Under the pieces are notes generated by a model. That model was not told the origin of the DNA, did no database searches, and worked only from the letters and a program-made list of their open reading frames with translations. From an uncultured bacterium (GTDB lineage Bacteria > Verrucomicrobiota > Lentisphaeria > Oligosphaerales > Oligosphaeraceae): a stretch of 64,000 nt of DNA. Below are positions 33,271 through 42,455 of the stretch, one piece after another. The number at the start of each line of letters is the position of its first letter. Position 1 is the stretch's first letter. Both the position numbers and the translations under genes were made by a program. Where the stretch lies: positions 1 to 64,000 of the forward strand of contig CACYQT010000003.1 in NCBI GenBank assembly GCA_902776645.1, written 5' to 3'.

Positions 33271-33831
33271 ATGGAAACTGCCAATCATCTTGGAACACAA
33301 CCACTTCAGACGCCACGGCTACTTCTGCGCCATTTCACCATGGACGACGCGCAGAACATGTTCGATCTATGGTGCAACGATCCGGAAGTCACCCGTTTCC
33401 TCTCATGGGGCCCCCATGGCACCATCGACAAAACAAAGCGCCTTCTGAAATCATGGAAACAACGATACGAAGACACGATGTTCTACAACTGGTGCATCGA
33501 ATTCGAAGGCCTCCCGATTGGCGGAATCGATTTGATCATGCGCAGCGAAAAATCGCTCCGCGCAGAGCTTGGATATTGCCTTTCAAACCGTTACAAAGGT
33601 CGCGGCCTCGTCACGGAGGCCGCCTGCGCCGTGCTGACATTCGCATTCGAAGACGTCGGCCTCCACAAAATCTGTGCGAAACACGACGTCGAGAATCCCG
33701 CCTCCGGTCGCATCATGCAGAAGCTCGGCATGCGGCAGGAAGGCTATATGAAACTCGACGCGCAACGCCTTGACGGCACCTATTCCGACATGGTCCTCTA
33801 CGGCATCCTCCGCGATGAATGGCTCAACTGA
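33271..33831 (+). CDS. GNAT-family N-acetyltransferase (RimJ/RimL-like)
   Basis: A 186-residue acetyltransferase of the RimJ/RimL group. It opens with LQTPRLLLRHFTMDDAQNMF, has the acetyl-CoA-binding strand ELGYCLSNRYKGRGLVTEAA (the R/Q-x-x-G-x-G/A loop as YKGRGL) and the closing segment AKHDVENPASGRIMQKLGMRQEGYM. The ATG at 33271 was chosen because the longer frame starts in a tandem array. The stop overlaps the next start by one base (TGATG), so DUF3820 is translationally coupled. The target may be a ribosomal protein, other protein N-terminus, or a small amine. Confidence 0.92.
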   Translation: METANHLGTQPLQTPRLLLRHFTMDDAQNMFDLWCNDPEVTRFLSWGPHGTIDKTKRLLKSWKQRYEDTMFYNWCIEFEGLPIGGIDLIMRSEKSLRAELGYCLSNRYKGRGLVTEAACAVLTFAFEDVGLHKICAKHDVENPASGRIMQKLGMRQEGYMKLDAQRLDGTYSDMVLYGILRDEWLN

Positions 33832-34154
33832 TGGAAAGCAACGATTCTACTCCTAAAACTCCTGAACAGCAGGCATTTGAACAAGCCTTGAAGGATGCCG
33901 TCACGTTGCGGATGCCCTTCGGCAAATTCGGTCCGGAAGGCTATCCGCCCCACGGTCTTCTGCTCTGCGACCTCCCCTATGAATATCTCCGTTGCTTCAC
34001 CCGCAAAGGCTTCCCAAAAGGACGCCTAGGCGAAATCATGTCATTCGTCTACCAGCTGAAGCTCGACGGCGCGGAAAACGTCTTCAAGCTTATCCGCGAA
34101 ACGCCCCGCCAAAGCCTCCGCAAGCCAATCAAGCGGAGATATGATTTTGAATAG
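33831..34154 (+). CDS. DUF3820-family protein
   Basis: A 107-residue protein starting at 33831, where the ATG overlaps the GNAT stop. The core reads RMPFGKFGPEGYPPHGLLLCDLPYEYLRCF-type, then KGFPKGRLGEIM, the conserved pattern of DUF3820, a family once called putative quorum-sensing-regulated virulence factor. It is cytoplasmic and basic at its C-terminus (RKPIKRRY), which suggests nucleic-acid contact. Function is not established. It forms a two-gene unit with the acetyltransferase. Confidence 0.85.
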   Translation: MESNDSTPKTPEQQAFEQALKDAVTLRMPFGKFGPEGYPPHGLLLCDLPYEYLRCFTRKGFPKGRLGEIMSFVYQLKLDGAENVFKLIRETPRQSLRKPIKRRYDFE

Positions 34155-34168
34155 ATTTTTCCATTACC

Positions 34169-34196
34169 CTAGAATTCTAGAATTCTAGATTCCTAG
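34169..34196. repeat. Array of CTAGAATT units spanning a stop codon
   Basis: Two exact 8-base units and two degenerate ones. The mutY stop codon (34185-34187) and the last three codons (LGI) lie inside the array. Confidence 0.9.
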
Positions 34197-35276
34197 TTTT
34201 TCAAAAATCTTGTGGTTCGCCTTCGGGAAGGCGTAGTCCTTCAGCTGTTCCTCCGTGATCCAATGCCATGGGCGGTCGCAGTTCGGCGTTGTCACATCCC
34301 CCTGCAATTCACAGCGAAACGCATGCATCGTGATCGAAAAATGGCTGTAGGCATGCTTCACCACCGCCAGTTTCTTTCCGACTTTCACCGGCAGTCCCGT
34401 CTCCTCCATGATTTCACGCTTGACGGCCTGCTGCGGCGTCTCGCCCTCCTCCAGTTTTCCGCCTGGAAACTCCCATAGCCCGCCGAGCATCTGGTCGTCT
34501 GAACGCTTCAGAATCAACAACTTGTCACCGTCATACACCAGTCCGACCGCCACATCGTAATGCGGCGGTTTCTTTTTCGGCGTCTTTTTCGGATAATCCT
34601 GCACGGCTCCGTTCTGAAACGTCTTGCACCATTTCGCCACAGGGCATTGATCGCAATCCGCCTCCGACGGTTTGCAGACAAGCGATCCAAGCTCCATCAT
34701 CGCCTGATTGAACGTCCCCGGATGATCCGTCTTCTGAATGATTTCCGTCAATTCTTCAAAATACCGCGTCTTCACTTTCGGCATGTCGATCGGCGTGTCG
34801 TCCATCGTCATGCGCGACCAGACGCGCAGCACATTGCCGTCGACGACGGGCACTTTCCGCCCGAAACCGATGCTCGCGACGGCCGCCGCCGTATAGTCGC
34901 CGACGCCCGGCAGTTTTTTCAGTTCGCCGAATTCGTCCGGAATCTCGCCGCCCAATTCCACAATCGCTTTCGCACAGGCATGCAGATGCCGCGCCCGCGA
35001 ATAGTAACCCAATCCCTCCCAAAGCTTTAGAATCTGCTCTTCGGGAGCGGACGCCAAATCGCCGACCGTCGGGAACGCATGCATGAAGCGATGGAAGTAC
35101 GGAATCACCGTCACCACCTGCGTCTGCTGCAACATCACTTCGCTAACCAATATGCGGTAAGGACTTGCGTCTTCCCGCCATGGCATGGCCCGCTTGTTCT
35201 TCTCAAACCAGCCCATCAATGATTTCGGCCATTCTTCTTGCTTTTTCATCTGTCGGTCATCTCGTGCGATTATCAT
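34185..35276 (-). CDS. mutY: A/G-specific adenine DNA glycosylase
   Basis: A 363-residue repair enzyme (354 if it starts at the ATG at 35249, which fits the conserved N-terminus equally well) that removes adenine opposite 8-oxoguanine. It has the catalytic glutamate in SEVMLQQTQV, the helix-hairpin-helix LPGVGDYTA, the catalytic aspartate in VVDGNVLRV, and an iron-sulfur loop C-x6-C-x2-C-x5-C near residue 205. The C-terminal 130 residues are a Nudix-like 8-oxoG recognition domain (WEFPGGKLEEGETPQQAVKRE). Complete and of usual length. The Nudix domain is the normal MutY one, unlike that fused to lipA at 1803. Confidence 0.97.
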   Translation of the reverse strand: MIIARDDRQMKKQEEWPKSLMGWFEKNKRAMPWREDASPYRILVSEVMLQQTQVVTVIPYFHRFMHAFPTVGDLASAPEEQILKLWEGLGYYSRARHLHACAKAIVELGGEIPDEFGELKKLPGVGDYTAAAVASIGFGRKVPVVDGNVLRVWSRMTMDDTPIDMPKVKTRYFEELTEIIQKTDHPGTFNQAMMELGSLVCKPSEADCDQCPVAKWCKTFQNGAVQDYPKKTPKKKPPHYDVAVGLVYDGDKLLILKRSDDQMLGGLWEFPGGKLEEGETPQQAVKREIMEETGLPVKVGKKLAVVKHAYSHFSITMHAFRCELQGDVTTPNCDRPWHWITEEQLKDYAFPKANHKIFEKLGI

Positions 35277-35320
35277 TCATTTTCTTGATTTTTCACACAT
35301 GTTTTCCTTCCCTTTCTGTT

Positions 35321-35473
35321 GCGCGAAGCGCCTTTCAAACCGCCGAGCCGCCGGAGCCCATCTTGATGCTTTTTATCCGACATACTCTTCTTGAAGTGAT
35401 CTTATCGGCAACAAGGGCTACGGCGGCGAGGCTTTCTGTGAAAAATCAGTGTATTCTGTGTTTTCTGTGGTTT
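35321..35473 (+). repeat. Dispersed structured element, copy A
   Basis: It opens GCGCGAAGCG, then CCGCCGAG and a 5' arm GCCGCCGGAGCCC (35347-35359) that pairs with GGGCTACGGCGGC (35415-35427), then GAGGC and a T/G-rich tail with the words TGTATTCTGTG and TTCTGTGGTTT. Copies B (46701) and C (60351) share the same order. Confidence 0.8.
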
Positions 35474-35601
35474 CCTTCAAACATTCAAGCAAAATTACCA
35501 ATCAATCCTGCATTTTCAAGCCATTCCGGTTGATTTTTACCACGGCTCTTTCATTCGAAAATCAGTCCGTTCAATTGAATCTGCGCGGAGAAACATCATA
35601 T

Positions 35602-35607
35602 TATAAT
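35602..35607 (+). promoter_or_regulatory. Candidate -10 box for thrC
   Basis: Perfect TATAAT 37 bases before the thrC start. The nearest -35-like word, TTGAAT, is 21 bases away, which is too far, so only the -10 is supported. Confidence 0.4.
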
Positions 35608-35644
35608 TTGGTTGATTGTCATTTTCATTTGAAGGAATACAATT

Positions 35645-37036
35645 ATGAGCGCATTTTCAAGCTATATCAGCACACGGGGCGGCGTCGCTCCCGTTAATTT
35701 CGCACAGGCCGTCATGATGGGGCTCGCCGATGACGGCGGCCTCCTCATTCCGTCGCAAATACCGTCCATTGAGAAAGATACATTGAACAGTTGGCGGTCG
35801 CTCACCTACCCCGAACTGGCCTGCGAAGTCATGCGTCCGTTCGTTGGAGACGCCATCCCCTATGACGATTTCAAACAGCTCGTCGCCAAAAGCTACGCGA
35901 CGTTCCAGGCCGACGATGTCATTCCCGTCAAAAAGGTCGGAAAAGTCTTCATCTGCGAACTCTTCCACGGCCCGACACTGGCCTTTAAAGACGTTGCGCT
36001 TCAACTACTTGGAAATCTTTTTGAATATCTGCTCAAACGCGACGGCGGCAAGCTGAACATCATCGGCGCCACCAGCGGCGACACAGGCAGCGCCGCCATC
36101 CACGGCGTCCGCGGCAAGCAGGGCATCGACATCTTCATCATGTTCCCGGACGGCCGCGTCAGTCCGTTGCAGGAACGCCAGATGACCACCGTTCCGGACG
36201 CCAACGTCCACTGCATCGCCGTCAAAGGCACGTTCGACGACGGTCAGCGCGTCCTGAAGGAAGTCTTCAACGATCTTGATTTCAAGCGCTCCTATCATCT
36301 TGGCGCCGTCAATTCCGTCAACTGGGCCCGCGTTCTCGCGCAGGTCGTCTATTACTTCTGGGCGTCCTTCAAAGCGCAGAAAGAGACGGGAGCCGCCGCC
36401 GTCCAGATCGCCGTTCCCACAGGCAATTTCGGCGACATCTTCGCGGGCTACGTCGCCCTCCGCATGGGCGCCCCCATCCGCCGCCTCATCCTCGCCACGA
36501 ATGAAAACGACATTCTCAGCCGTTTCTTCAACACAGGTGTCTATAGCCGCGGAAACGTCTGCCCCACGCTCAGCCCGAGCATGGACATCCAGGTGGCCTC
36601 CAACTTCGAACGCTATCTCTACTATCGCGTCGGCCAGAATCCGGAAAAGGTCCGCACCCTCATGGTGCAGTTCGCCGCCGAAAAGTCACTGACCATTAAC
36701 GACGGCGGCGATGCCACGTTCGCGGCCGGCCGCGGCGACACGGCCATGACGCTGGACGCCATCAAACGCTACTACGATTCGGACAAATATATTCTGGATC
36801 CGCACACCGCCGTCGGCGTCTCCGTCGCGGAAAAATTCCTTGCGGACGACATCCCGACGGTCTGTCTGGCGACCGCCCATCCCGCCAAATTCGCCGCCGC
36901 CATCCAGAAGGCTCTCGGGCAGGATCTGGCCCATCATCCCACGCTGGACGCATTGGTCAATCTTCCGACGCGCCGCGTCACGCTCGATCCGCAGAAGGAC
37001 GTCATTGAAAAATACGTCTCGGATTGTCTGAAGTAG
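35645..37036 (+). CDS. thrC: Threonine synthase
   Basis: A 463-residue PLP enzyme that turns O-phosphohomoserine into threonine. The PLP lysine is K115 in HGPTLAFKDVALQ; the phosphate-binding loop is GATSGDTGSAA; further family blocks are SVNWARVLAQ, VPTGNFGDIFAGY and the C-terminal LATAHPAKFAAA. It is of the longer class with the N-terminal cap (STRGGVAPVNFAQA). GAAGGAA precedes the start. No other threonine gene is near. The GH29 gene follows 43 bases later and may be read from the same transcript. Confidence 0.97.
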   Translation: MSAFSSYISTRGGVAPVNFAQAVMMGLADDGGLLIPSQIPSIEKDTLNSWRSLTYPELACEVMRPFVGDAIPYDDFKQLVAKSYATFQADDVIPVKKVGKVFICELFHGPTLAFKDVALQLLGNLFEYLLKRDGGKLNIIGATSGDTGSAAIHGVRGKQGIDIFIMFPDGRVSPLQERQMTTVPDANVHCIAVKGTFDDGQRVLKEVFNDLDFKRSYHLGAVNSVNWARVLAQVVYYFWASFKAQKETGAAAVQIAVPTGNFGDIFAGYVALRMGAPIRRLILATNENDILSRFFNTGVYSRGNVCPTLSPSMDIQVASNFERYLYYRVGQNPEKVRTLMVQFAAEKSLTINDGGDATFAAGRGDTAMTLDAIKRYYDSDKYILDPHTAVGVSVAEKFLADDIPTVCLATAHPAKFAAAIQKALGQDLAHHPTLDALVNLPTRRVTLDPQKDVIEKYVSDCLK

Positions 37037-37079
37037 TTAAGTTCCAGGACACTAGAATCCTCGTTCATTTTCCACGAAC

Positions 37080-38144
37080 ATGACCGCCACCCCCTGCCCC
37101 AAATACCTTCTGCCCTACGCGGACCTTTGGCAAAAGAACCACAAGGAGGCCATTCTCGCATGGTTCAAAGACGCGAAATTCGGCCTTTTCCTCCACTACG
37201 GCCTGTATTCGTTGCTCCATCGCCATGAATGGACCATGTTCATGGACAAGATTCCGCTCGCGAAATACGAACAGCTTGCGACGCAGTTCACCGCCCATCA
37301 TTTCGACGCGGACGCCATTACGGATCTCGCCCTCGCGGCCGGCATGAAATACATCAATCTGACGACATGCCATCACGAAGGCTTCTGCCTGTGGGACTCC
37401 CAAATCGAGCCGTTCAACGTCATGAACACGCCCTGCGGCCGCGATCTTGTCGGCGAACTCAGCGCAGCCTGCGACCGCAAAGGCCTCGGCTTCTTCGCCT
37501 ACTACACGTTCATGCAGAGCTGGCGTCATCCGTATTTCGTCGATCGGTCCGTTTTGAAGACGGCACGGCCGGACTATCCGACGCCCGAGCCGCGCTATCT
37601 ATATAAAAAGAAGGAAGATTTCGCCCGCTACATCGACTACATCAACGACGTCATGGACGAACTGCTCTCCAACTACAAAATCACGGGCATCTGGCTGGAT
37701 CTCATCTCCGCATGGTGGTGCATGGGAGAGGATTACATTCCCATCGAGGACATCTACGCCCGCATCCGCAAGAACCATCCGGACGTGCTGATCTCATGGA
37801 AGCAAGGCGCCACGGGAACGGAGGATTTCGCGTCGCCGGAAAACAACTTCGAAAGCGCCGTCGAAAACGCCCGCAAGAATTTCGGCGACGCGGGGGCGGA
37901 ACGCGCACAGCGCGGCTTCGCGGGCAACATGCACAAGCATAACGAAGTCTGCTCCAGCATCCAACGCGGCACATGGGGCTACTGTCCGCTCTACGAAAAC
38001 CGCACGGCGGACGAACTCCGCGCTTTCTTGAAAGACACCAACGCGAAGAACTGCAATCTCCTTCTCAACGCAGGCCCCATGGCCGACGGCGCCATCAGCC
38101 CAATCCATCAGAAAATCCTGCTGGACATAATGCATAATGCATAA
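37080..38144 (+). CDS. GH29 alpha-L-fucosidase-like glycosidase
   Basis: A 354-residue protein of glycoside hydrolase family 29. The N-terminal blocks WFKDAKFGLFLHYGLYS and the pair of histidines in TTCHHEGFCLWDS are those of GH29, and the nucleophile is probably D207 in ITGIWLDL. It has no signal peptide and lacks a C-terminal beta-sandwich, so it is short for the family and probably cytoplasmic. Fucose release from imported oligosaccharides is inferred; a different deoxy- or hexose specificity is possible. The last residues (IMHNA) and stop codon are encoded by a tandem array. Confidence 0.9.
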   Translation: MTATPCPKYLLPYADLWQKNHKEAILAWFKDAKFGLFLHYGLYSLLHRHEWTMFMDKIPLAKYEQLATQFTAHHFDADAITDLALAAGMKYINLTTCHHEGFCLWDSQIEPFNVMNTPCGRDLVGELSAACDRKGLGFFAYYTFMQSWRHPYFVDRSVLKTARPDYPTPEPRYLYKKKEDFARYIDYINDVMDELLSNYKITGIWLDLISAWWCMGEDYIPIEDIYARIRKNHPDVLISWKQGATGTEDFASPENNFESAVENARKNFGDAGAERAQRGFAGNMHKHNEVCSSIQRGTWGYCPLYENRTADELRAFLKDTNAKNCNLLLNAGPMADGAISPIHQKILLDIMHNA

Positions 38145-38160
38145 TTCATAATGCATAATT
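38126..38160. repeat. Heptamer array CATAATG/CATAATT over a stop codon
   Basis: Five units; the last five codons and the stop (38142-38144) of the GH29 gene lie inside it. Confidence 0.9.
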
Positions 38161-38256
38161 AACAATTAACAATTTATCTAGCGCCTCTAGCGCCTCTAGC
38201 ACCTCCAGAGGTTCCAGAACTTCCAGAACTTCCAGAAAAATTGTTAATTGTTAATT
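38157..38256. repeat. Perfect 19-base inverted repeat around 9-base units
   Basis: Left arm AATTAACAATTAACAATTT (38157-38175) and its exact reverse complement (38238-38256) are each made of AACAATT heptamers. Between them lie 9-base units of two kinds (CTAGCGCCT and TTCCAGAAC). The right arm ends one base before the stop codon of the heparinase-like gene. In RNA it could form a strong hairpin between two convergent genes and act as a two-way terminator. Confidence 0.85.
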
Positions 38257-38257
38257 C

Positions 38258-40636
38258 CTATTTCAGCCCCATCTTCACGCGGAACAACGCCTTGCCGTCT
38301 TCCGTGGCGGTCGCCACGACTTCCACGCGGCGCGCGTTCTTGTTCATGGAATTCCCCTTGAACTCAGGCTGCGGAACCGTCACATCGACGACGCGGACTT
38401 CGCCGCCGTTCAGCGTCTCCGTCACGAAACGCTTTTCGCCATTCACAAGCGTCACGGACTTATCGTCATACGCCTCCACTTTCTGCTGCGTCGTGAAGCC
38501 CCAGACAACCTTCACGCCGGGCTTCAGACCCGTCAGTTCGTCCGTCACTGTCACGACGCCTTCAGGCGAAAGCTCCACTTTGCGGATGGCCGACTTGCAG
38601 TCCTTCGCGTACAGCGACGTCAAATCCATGACGGTGCAGGCGGGTGTTTCCGTAATATTCATGAACATGCCGAAGCCTCTGACGATCTGCGGCTGGTCGT
38701 CGATGACCAGCGTATTATGGCTCTTGTTGTTCAGGCGGAACAACTTCCAGCGGTCGCTATCCTGCGCCGCGCTCCACAAATTCAGCCCCATGGACTCGAT
38801 GCGATGATAGCCTTCCGCGCCTAAATCACACGCCCAGCGGACTTTGGCGGCGTCCAGCACGAACGAGCCGCCGTCCATGTGGCCATGCGGGCCGCCGGGG
38901 CTGCCGCCCTTCAGACCGATATACGTCGCTTTCTCATTATCCCATGTGTTGCGCATGACGACGATCGGCACGGGGCCGCCGCCATTCCAGACGAGCGGCC
39001 TCTGGCTGACAGCGGATTCCACGCCGTCTGGCTTTTCGAACAGCCAGAAGAACATGTACGCATGGAACCAGTCTTGACGCGGCTTTTCGTTGCAATAGAT
39101 TTCAAATCGTTCGCGTTCATAGCCTTCCACCAATTCCGGCTGGTTGAATCGCTTCGCGAACCACCACACGCTGCCCATGCGGCTGCGGCCGCCAGCGCCA
39201 CCGTCGGCATAGTTGAACACGATGCCGGATGGCCCAGTCGCATAGTCGAAATAACCGCCCGTCTCCTTGAAGCCCTTCAGTTCCGACAGGCCGAAATCCG
39301 TTCCGAAGGCATGGTCCATGATGGCCAGCCCCAACACGTTGTAGCCTGTGCCGTACTCCCAGTAACCAGGGCCTTCCGGATAATTGCCGTTCGGCTCGTA
39401 GGCGCGCATCGGAATCGCCATGTTCGTGATGTCTTCGTAGGCTTGCGTCAGGCATGCGCCAAAATCCACATCTGCCGTTGCGACCGCCCCAGCCAGCATG
39501 CCCGTGTGGCAGACCTGCCCCCAGTTGTTGGAGGCGCGACGCCATCCCGCACCCGCTCCCGATGACTTGATGCCCTTCCGCAGGATCGCCTCCGCGAATG
39601 ACTTGCGATCTTCTTCCGTCAATTCGTTGTACAGCCAATCATAGCCTGTGGCGATTGCGAGCGTCATTTCGCCGACATCCAGATAATGGCTTGGATTCCA
39701 ATCGCTAAACGACGCGATGGCCCGCAACTCCTTGACACAACGATCCAAATAACTCGCATTTCCCGTCAACCGATAACTCAACGCCAACGTCGAAACACGG
39801 TACACCGCCGAGCGGGACACGCCCAGCAGACGACGTCCTTCCAGCTTGCGCTCCACGGGCGGAACGTCCATCAGCGAATCCGCCAAAACGCACAAATGAT
39901 CGCGCATACGGCGGCGCATGCCGTTGCCTTCCGCCTCTTTCTTCAACGCCTCGAACTCCTCCGCGCTCGCGAACAGACGCGGATGCGGCATCGCCGCCGC
40001 TTTTTTCATGACTGCTTCAACCTGTTCCATTTCAACCTTCAAGCTCCTTCTGTCACGTTTTCGTTGACCATGTATGATGACGTCTTCGTTTTTCAAATAT
40101 TCCTTCGCCTCTTTTTCCGCCAGTTCGAACAAATCGAAACTGTCCAGATCGGCATCGCCCTTTCCGGCGACCGCCGTGTGGATGCGCAGTTCCCAGAACA
40201 CCGCCGTCGGAGGCGCCATGGCCTGTGTCGAAAACATCTGCCATTCCTTCGTCGCCTTAAAGTGGTAGATCATCTCGCCACGTTGGACGGATGTAAGATG
40301 CACGCCTTTCGCGTCGTAGAAATTCCAATGGATCGCCACACAGCCTGAATTGGTGGCCGTCCGCGCACGGAATTTCAGCTGATAAACCTTTCCCGCCGTT
40401 ACGGGTTTTCTCGTGGAGAAGAACACGTCGCCGCCTCTGGTGGTCGATTGATCAACGACGCGCAACCCGTATTTTCCATGGGAAGCGGCCTCCGGAATGA
40501 TGGTCGAAATCTCTCCTTTGTCATGGATGTTCCAGTTCTTGTCCTTCTTCTCGAAGTCCGCGTTGTCCAACGGGATACGCACGGCGGCATGTACCATCAC
40601 CTCTAACAGAAGCAAACAAATTAGCAATTTTTTCAT
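38258..40636 (-). CDS. Secreted heparinase II/III-like polysaccharide lyase
   Basis: A 792-residue exported protein: signal peptide MKKLLICLLLLEVMVHA, a beta-sandwich of about 150 residues (IPLDNADFEKKDKNWNIHD, PVTAGKVYQLKFRART), an alpha/alpha toroid (ALSYRLTGNASYLDRCVKEL, GYDWLYNELTEEDRKSF, NNWGQVCHTGMLAGA), and the C-terminal beta-sheet domain of heparinase II/III (GSPGGPHGHMDGGSFVLDA, NNKSHNTLVIDDQPQ). The GPHGHMDGGSF block holds the metal-binding histidines. Relatives cut uronate-containing glycans such as alginate, heparin or glucuronans. AAAAAGGAAAAA precedes the start. It is complete and is flanked by arrays on both sides. Confidence 0.92.
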   Translation of the reverse strand: MKKLLICLLLLEVMVHAAVRIPLDNADFEKKDKNWNIHDKGEISTIIPEAASHGKYGLRVVDQSTTRGGDVFFSTRKPVTAGKVYQLKFRARTATNSGCVAIHWNFYDAKGVHLTSVQRGEMIYHFKATKEWQMFSTQAMAPPTAVFWELRIHTAVAGKGDADLDSFDLFELAEKEAKEYLKNEDVIIHGQRKRDRRSLKVEMEQVEAVMKKAAAMPHPRLFASAEEFEALKKEAEGNGMRRRMRDHLCVLADSLMDVPPVERKLEGRRLLGVSRSAVYRVSTLALSYRLTGNASYLDRCVKELRAIASFSDWNPSHYLDVGEMTLAIATGYDWLYNELTEEDRKSFAEAILRKGIKSSGAGAGWRRASNNWGQVCHTGMLAGAVATADVDFGACLTQAYEDITNMAIPMRAYEPNGNYPEGPGYWEYGTGYNVLGLAIMDHAFGTDFGLSELKGFKETGGYFDYATGPSGIVFNYADGGAGGRSRMGSVWWFAKRFNQPELVEGYERERFEIYCNEKPRQDWFHAYMFFWLFEKPDGVESAVSQRPLVWNGGGPVPIVVMRNTWDNEKATYIGLKGGSPGGPHGHMDGGSFVLDAAKVRWACDLGAEGYHRIESMGLNLWSAAQDSDRWKLFRLNNKSHNTLVIDDQPQIVRGFGMFMNITETPACTVMDLTSLYAKDCKSAIRKVELSPEGVVTVTDELTGLKPGVKVVWGFTTQQKVEAYDDKSVTLVNGEKRFVTETLNGGEVRVVDVTVPQPEFKGNSMNKNARRVEVVATATEDGKALFRVKMGLK

Positions 40637-40656
40637 AGATTTTTCCTTTTTGCTTT

Positions 40657-40706
40657 TCTAGAACTCTAGAATTCTAGTCTTCTAGAATCCTAGAATCTCT
40701 AGAACC
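40657..40706. repeat. CTAGAATC-type short tandem array
   Basis: Six CTAGA(A/T)-containing units of 7-9 bases between the UbiB-like and heparinase-like genes. Confidence 0.8.
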
Positions 40707-40723
40707 TTCCTAAAGCCATAAGC

Positions 40724-40738
40724 GCCGCCTTCGGCGGC
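40724..40738 (-). terminator. Hairpin abutting the UbiB-like stop codon
   Basis: GCCGCC-TTC-GGCGGC, a perfect six-base-pair stem whose last base is part of the stop codon. There is no T-run, so termination is uncertain. It matches a hairpin at 10635. Confidence 0.45.
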
Positions 40739-42435
40739 TAGCCTCTATGTTTCATCATATCCCACAGCAGCAAAACTCCGCCTACGGCGGACACGACATA
40801 CCCCAGCAGCCCCATGATGGACGTGCCGTACCAATGCGGCTTCGGATTCGCATGCACGACAATCGACGAACCGACCAGCATCGCCGCCAGCACGATCGCC
40901 GCCGCCAGGCGGTTGAACACGCCGTCGAACACTTTGCTCAGATTCGTCATCCCCTGCACGGTATGTTCAAGATGGATTTTGCCATGAAGCAATTGCTTCA
41001 GCAACTGCCGCACGTCGCGCGGCGCGTCATCCATCAGTTCGCCGATTTCATGCTTGTATGTCTTCAAACGTTTCAAGGCGGTCATCGGATTCATCTGCTC
41101 CAGCAGCAGCTTCTCCGCGAACGGCTGGATCTGCTTCATCAGCTCGAAGTTCGGATTCATGTCCCGTCCAAGCTTGTCGCTCATGGCCAACGCCTTGAAC
41201 ATCATATAGATATGCGGCTTCAGGAACATGCCCTGCCGATAGCACAGCTGATAGAGGTCATGCAGGGCGGAATTAATATCCAGATTGTTCAGACGGCGAT
41301 GGAGATGCTGGTCGGCGAACGCTCCAAGATCACGCTCCAGTTCGCCCATGTCAGGCTCTCCGTCGTGTTCCGTCAACGCCACCAGCACTCGTGCACAGGA
41401 TTTGAAATCGCCTGCGACAAGATACATCATCATGTCGCCGAACAACTTGCGTTCATCGACCGTGATGCGTCCCACATTGCCGAAATCAATGTAGCAGATG
41501 GTTGACGGCAATTGGAAAAACATGTTGCCCGGATGCGGATCCGCATGGAAGAAGCCGTAGTCGAAGAACTGCTCCAGAAGCAGATTCGCGCCAAGTTCGC
41601 TCAGTTTCACCAGATCCGCTCCGGCCGCACGCAGTTCGTCCAGATTCGTCGCCTTGATGCCGCGCACAAATTCCATCGTCAGAATCTGCTTCGTGCAATA
41701 TTCTTCGTAAACCCATGGGATATGGATACCTTCGCGATTCTTGAACTGATGTGCGAAACGCATCTGGTTCGCCATTTCGCGTGAAAAATCCAACTCCTGC
41801 TCAAGCGAATTCTTGAATTCCTCCACGATTTTCACGGGTCGCAGGAAGCCGAGCTCTTCGCTGTGGCGCTCCAAGGCGGCCGCCAGCTGCACAAGTATCT
41901 CCAAATCAAGCCGCATGCTCTGCGCAATGCCCGGCCGCTGGATTTTCACGAAAACCTCCGTCCCGTCCTTCAGCTTCGCAAGATGGCCCTGCGCCATGGA
42001 GGCCGCGCCGACGGGATGTTCGTCGAATTCGGAGAACACATCCTCCAGTTCACGGCCAAGTTCCGTACGAATCTGCTGGCGGACAAGATCCATGCCGAAC
42101 GGCGGCACATTGTCCTGCAACTTGCTGAATTCATGCACGAAATCCGGCGGAATCATATCCTGCCGTTGCGCAAGTACTTGGCCCAGTTTCACAAACGTCG
42201 GGCCAAGCTCCACGAAGGCCATGCGCAGGCGTTCGGGCATGCTGTATTTGGCGGCGATTTCCGTCGTCTCGTCCTTTCGCCACGGCATGAACAACCGCTT
42301 CATAGCCTGCGGCACGCGTTCGCGCAAGGAAATCGTGTCGAAACCGTACTTGAACAGCACGCGCAGGATGTGGCGGAAACGGCTCAGCCGCCGATACGCC
42401 TGCGGAAGATGTCGGATGGTGTCAAAACTACCCAT
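40738..42435 (-). CDS. ABC1/UbiB-family atypical kinase
   Basis: A 565-residue protein of the ABC1/AarF/UbiB family. It carries the family-specific KxGQ motif (LGPTFVKLGQVLAQRQDMIPPDF), the A-rich loop PVGAASMAQGHLAKL, the ATP-binding lysine in VFVKIQRPGI, the catalytic YGFFHADPHPGNMF and the metal-binding IDFGNVGRI. Two hydrophobic segments at the C-terminus (LAAAIVLAAMLVGSSIVV, MGLLGYVVSAVGGVLLL) anchor it in the membrane. UbiB supports quinone synthesis, although no ubi or men gene is near. It follows the esterase gene by 20 bases. Confidence 0.95.
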   Translation of the reverse strand: MGSFDTIRHLPQAYRRLSRFRHILRVLFKYGFDTISLRERVPQAMKRLFMPWRKDETTEIAAKYSMPERLRMAFVELGPTFVKLGQVLAQRQDMIPPDFVHEFSKLQDNVPPFGMDLVRQQIRTELGRELEDVFSEFDEHPVGAASMAQGHLAKLKDGTEVFVKIQRPGIAQSMRLDLEILVQLAAALERHSEELGFLRPVKIVEEFKNSLEQELDFSREMANQMRFAHQFKNREGIHIPWVYEEYCTKQILTMEFVRGIKATNLDELRAAGADLVKLSELGANLLLEQFFDYGFFHADPHPGNMFFQLPSTICYIDFGNVGRITVDERKLFGDMMMYLVAGDFKSCARVLVALTEHDGEPDMGELERDLGAFADQHLHRRLNNLDINSALHDLYQLCYRQGMFLKPHIYMMFKALAMSDKLGRDMNPNFELMKQIQPFAEKLLLEQMNPMTALKRLKTYKHEIGELMDDAPRDVRQLLKQLLHGKIHLEHTVQGMTNLSKVFDGVFNRLAAAIVLAAMLVGSSIVVHANPKPHWYGTSIMGLLGYVVSAVGGVLLLWDMMKHRG

Positions 42436-42455
42436 AACTTATTGTCACAAAGAGG

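Larger units (their letters stand above)
35277..35644. other. Gene-free divergent spacer between mutY and thrC
   Basis: About 370 bases. It holds one copy of the dispersed structured element (35321-35473), then an AT-rich part with a TATAAT box (35602) ahead of thrC. No open frame with a start signal is seen. Confidence 0.6.

Noticed and set aside
35321-35473. The dispersed element as a tRNA, riboswitch or known RNA
   Set aside because: It has no cloverleaf, no CCA end, no recognised aptamer core and its copies lie in unlike gene contexts.
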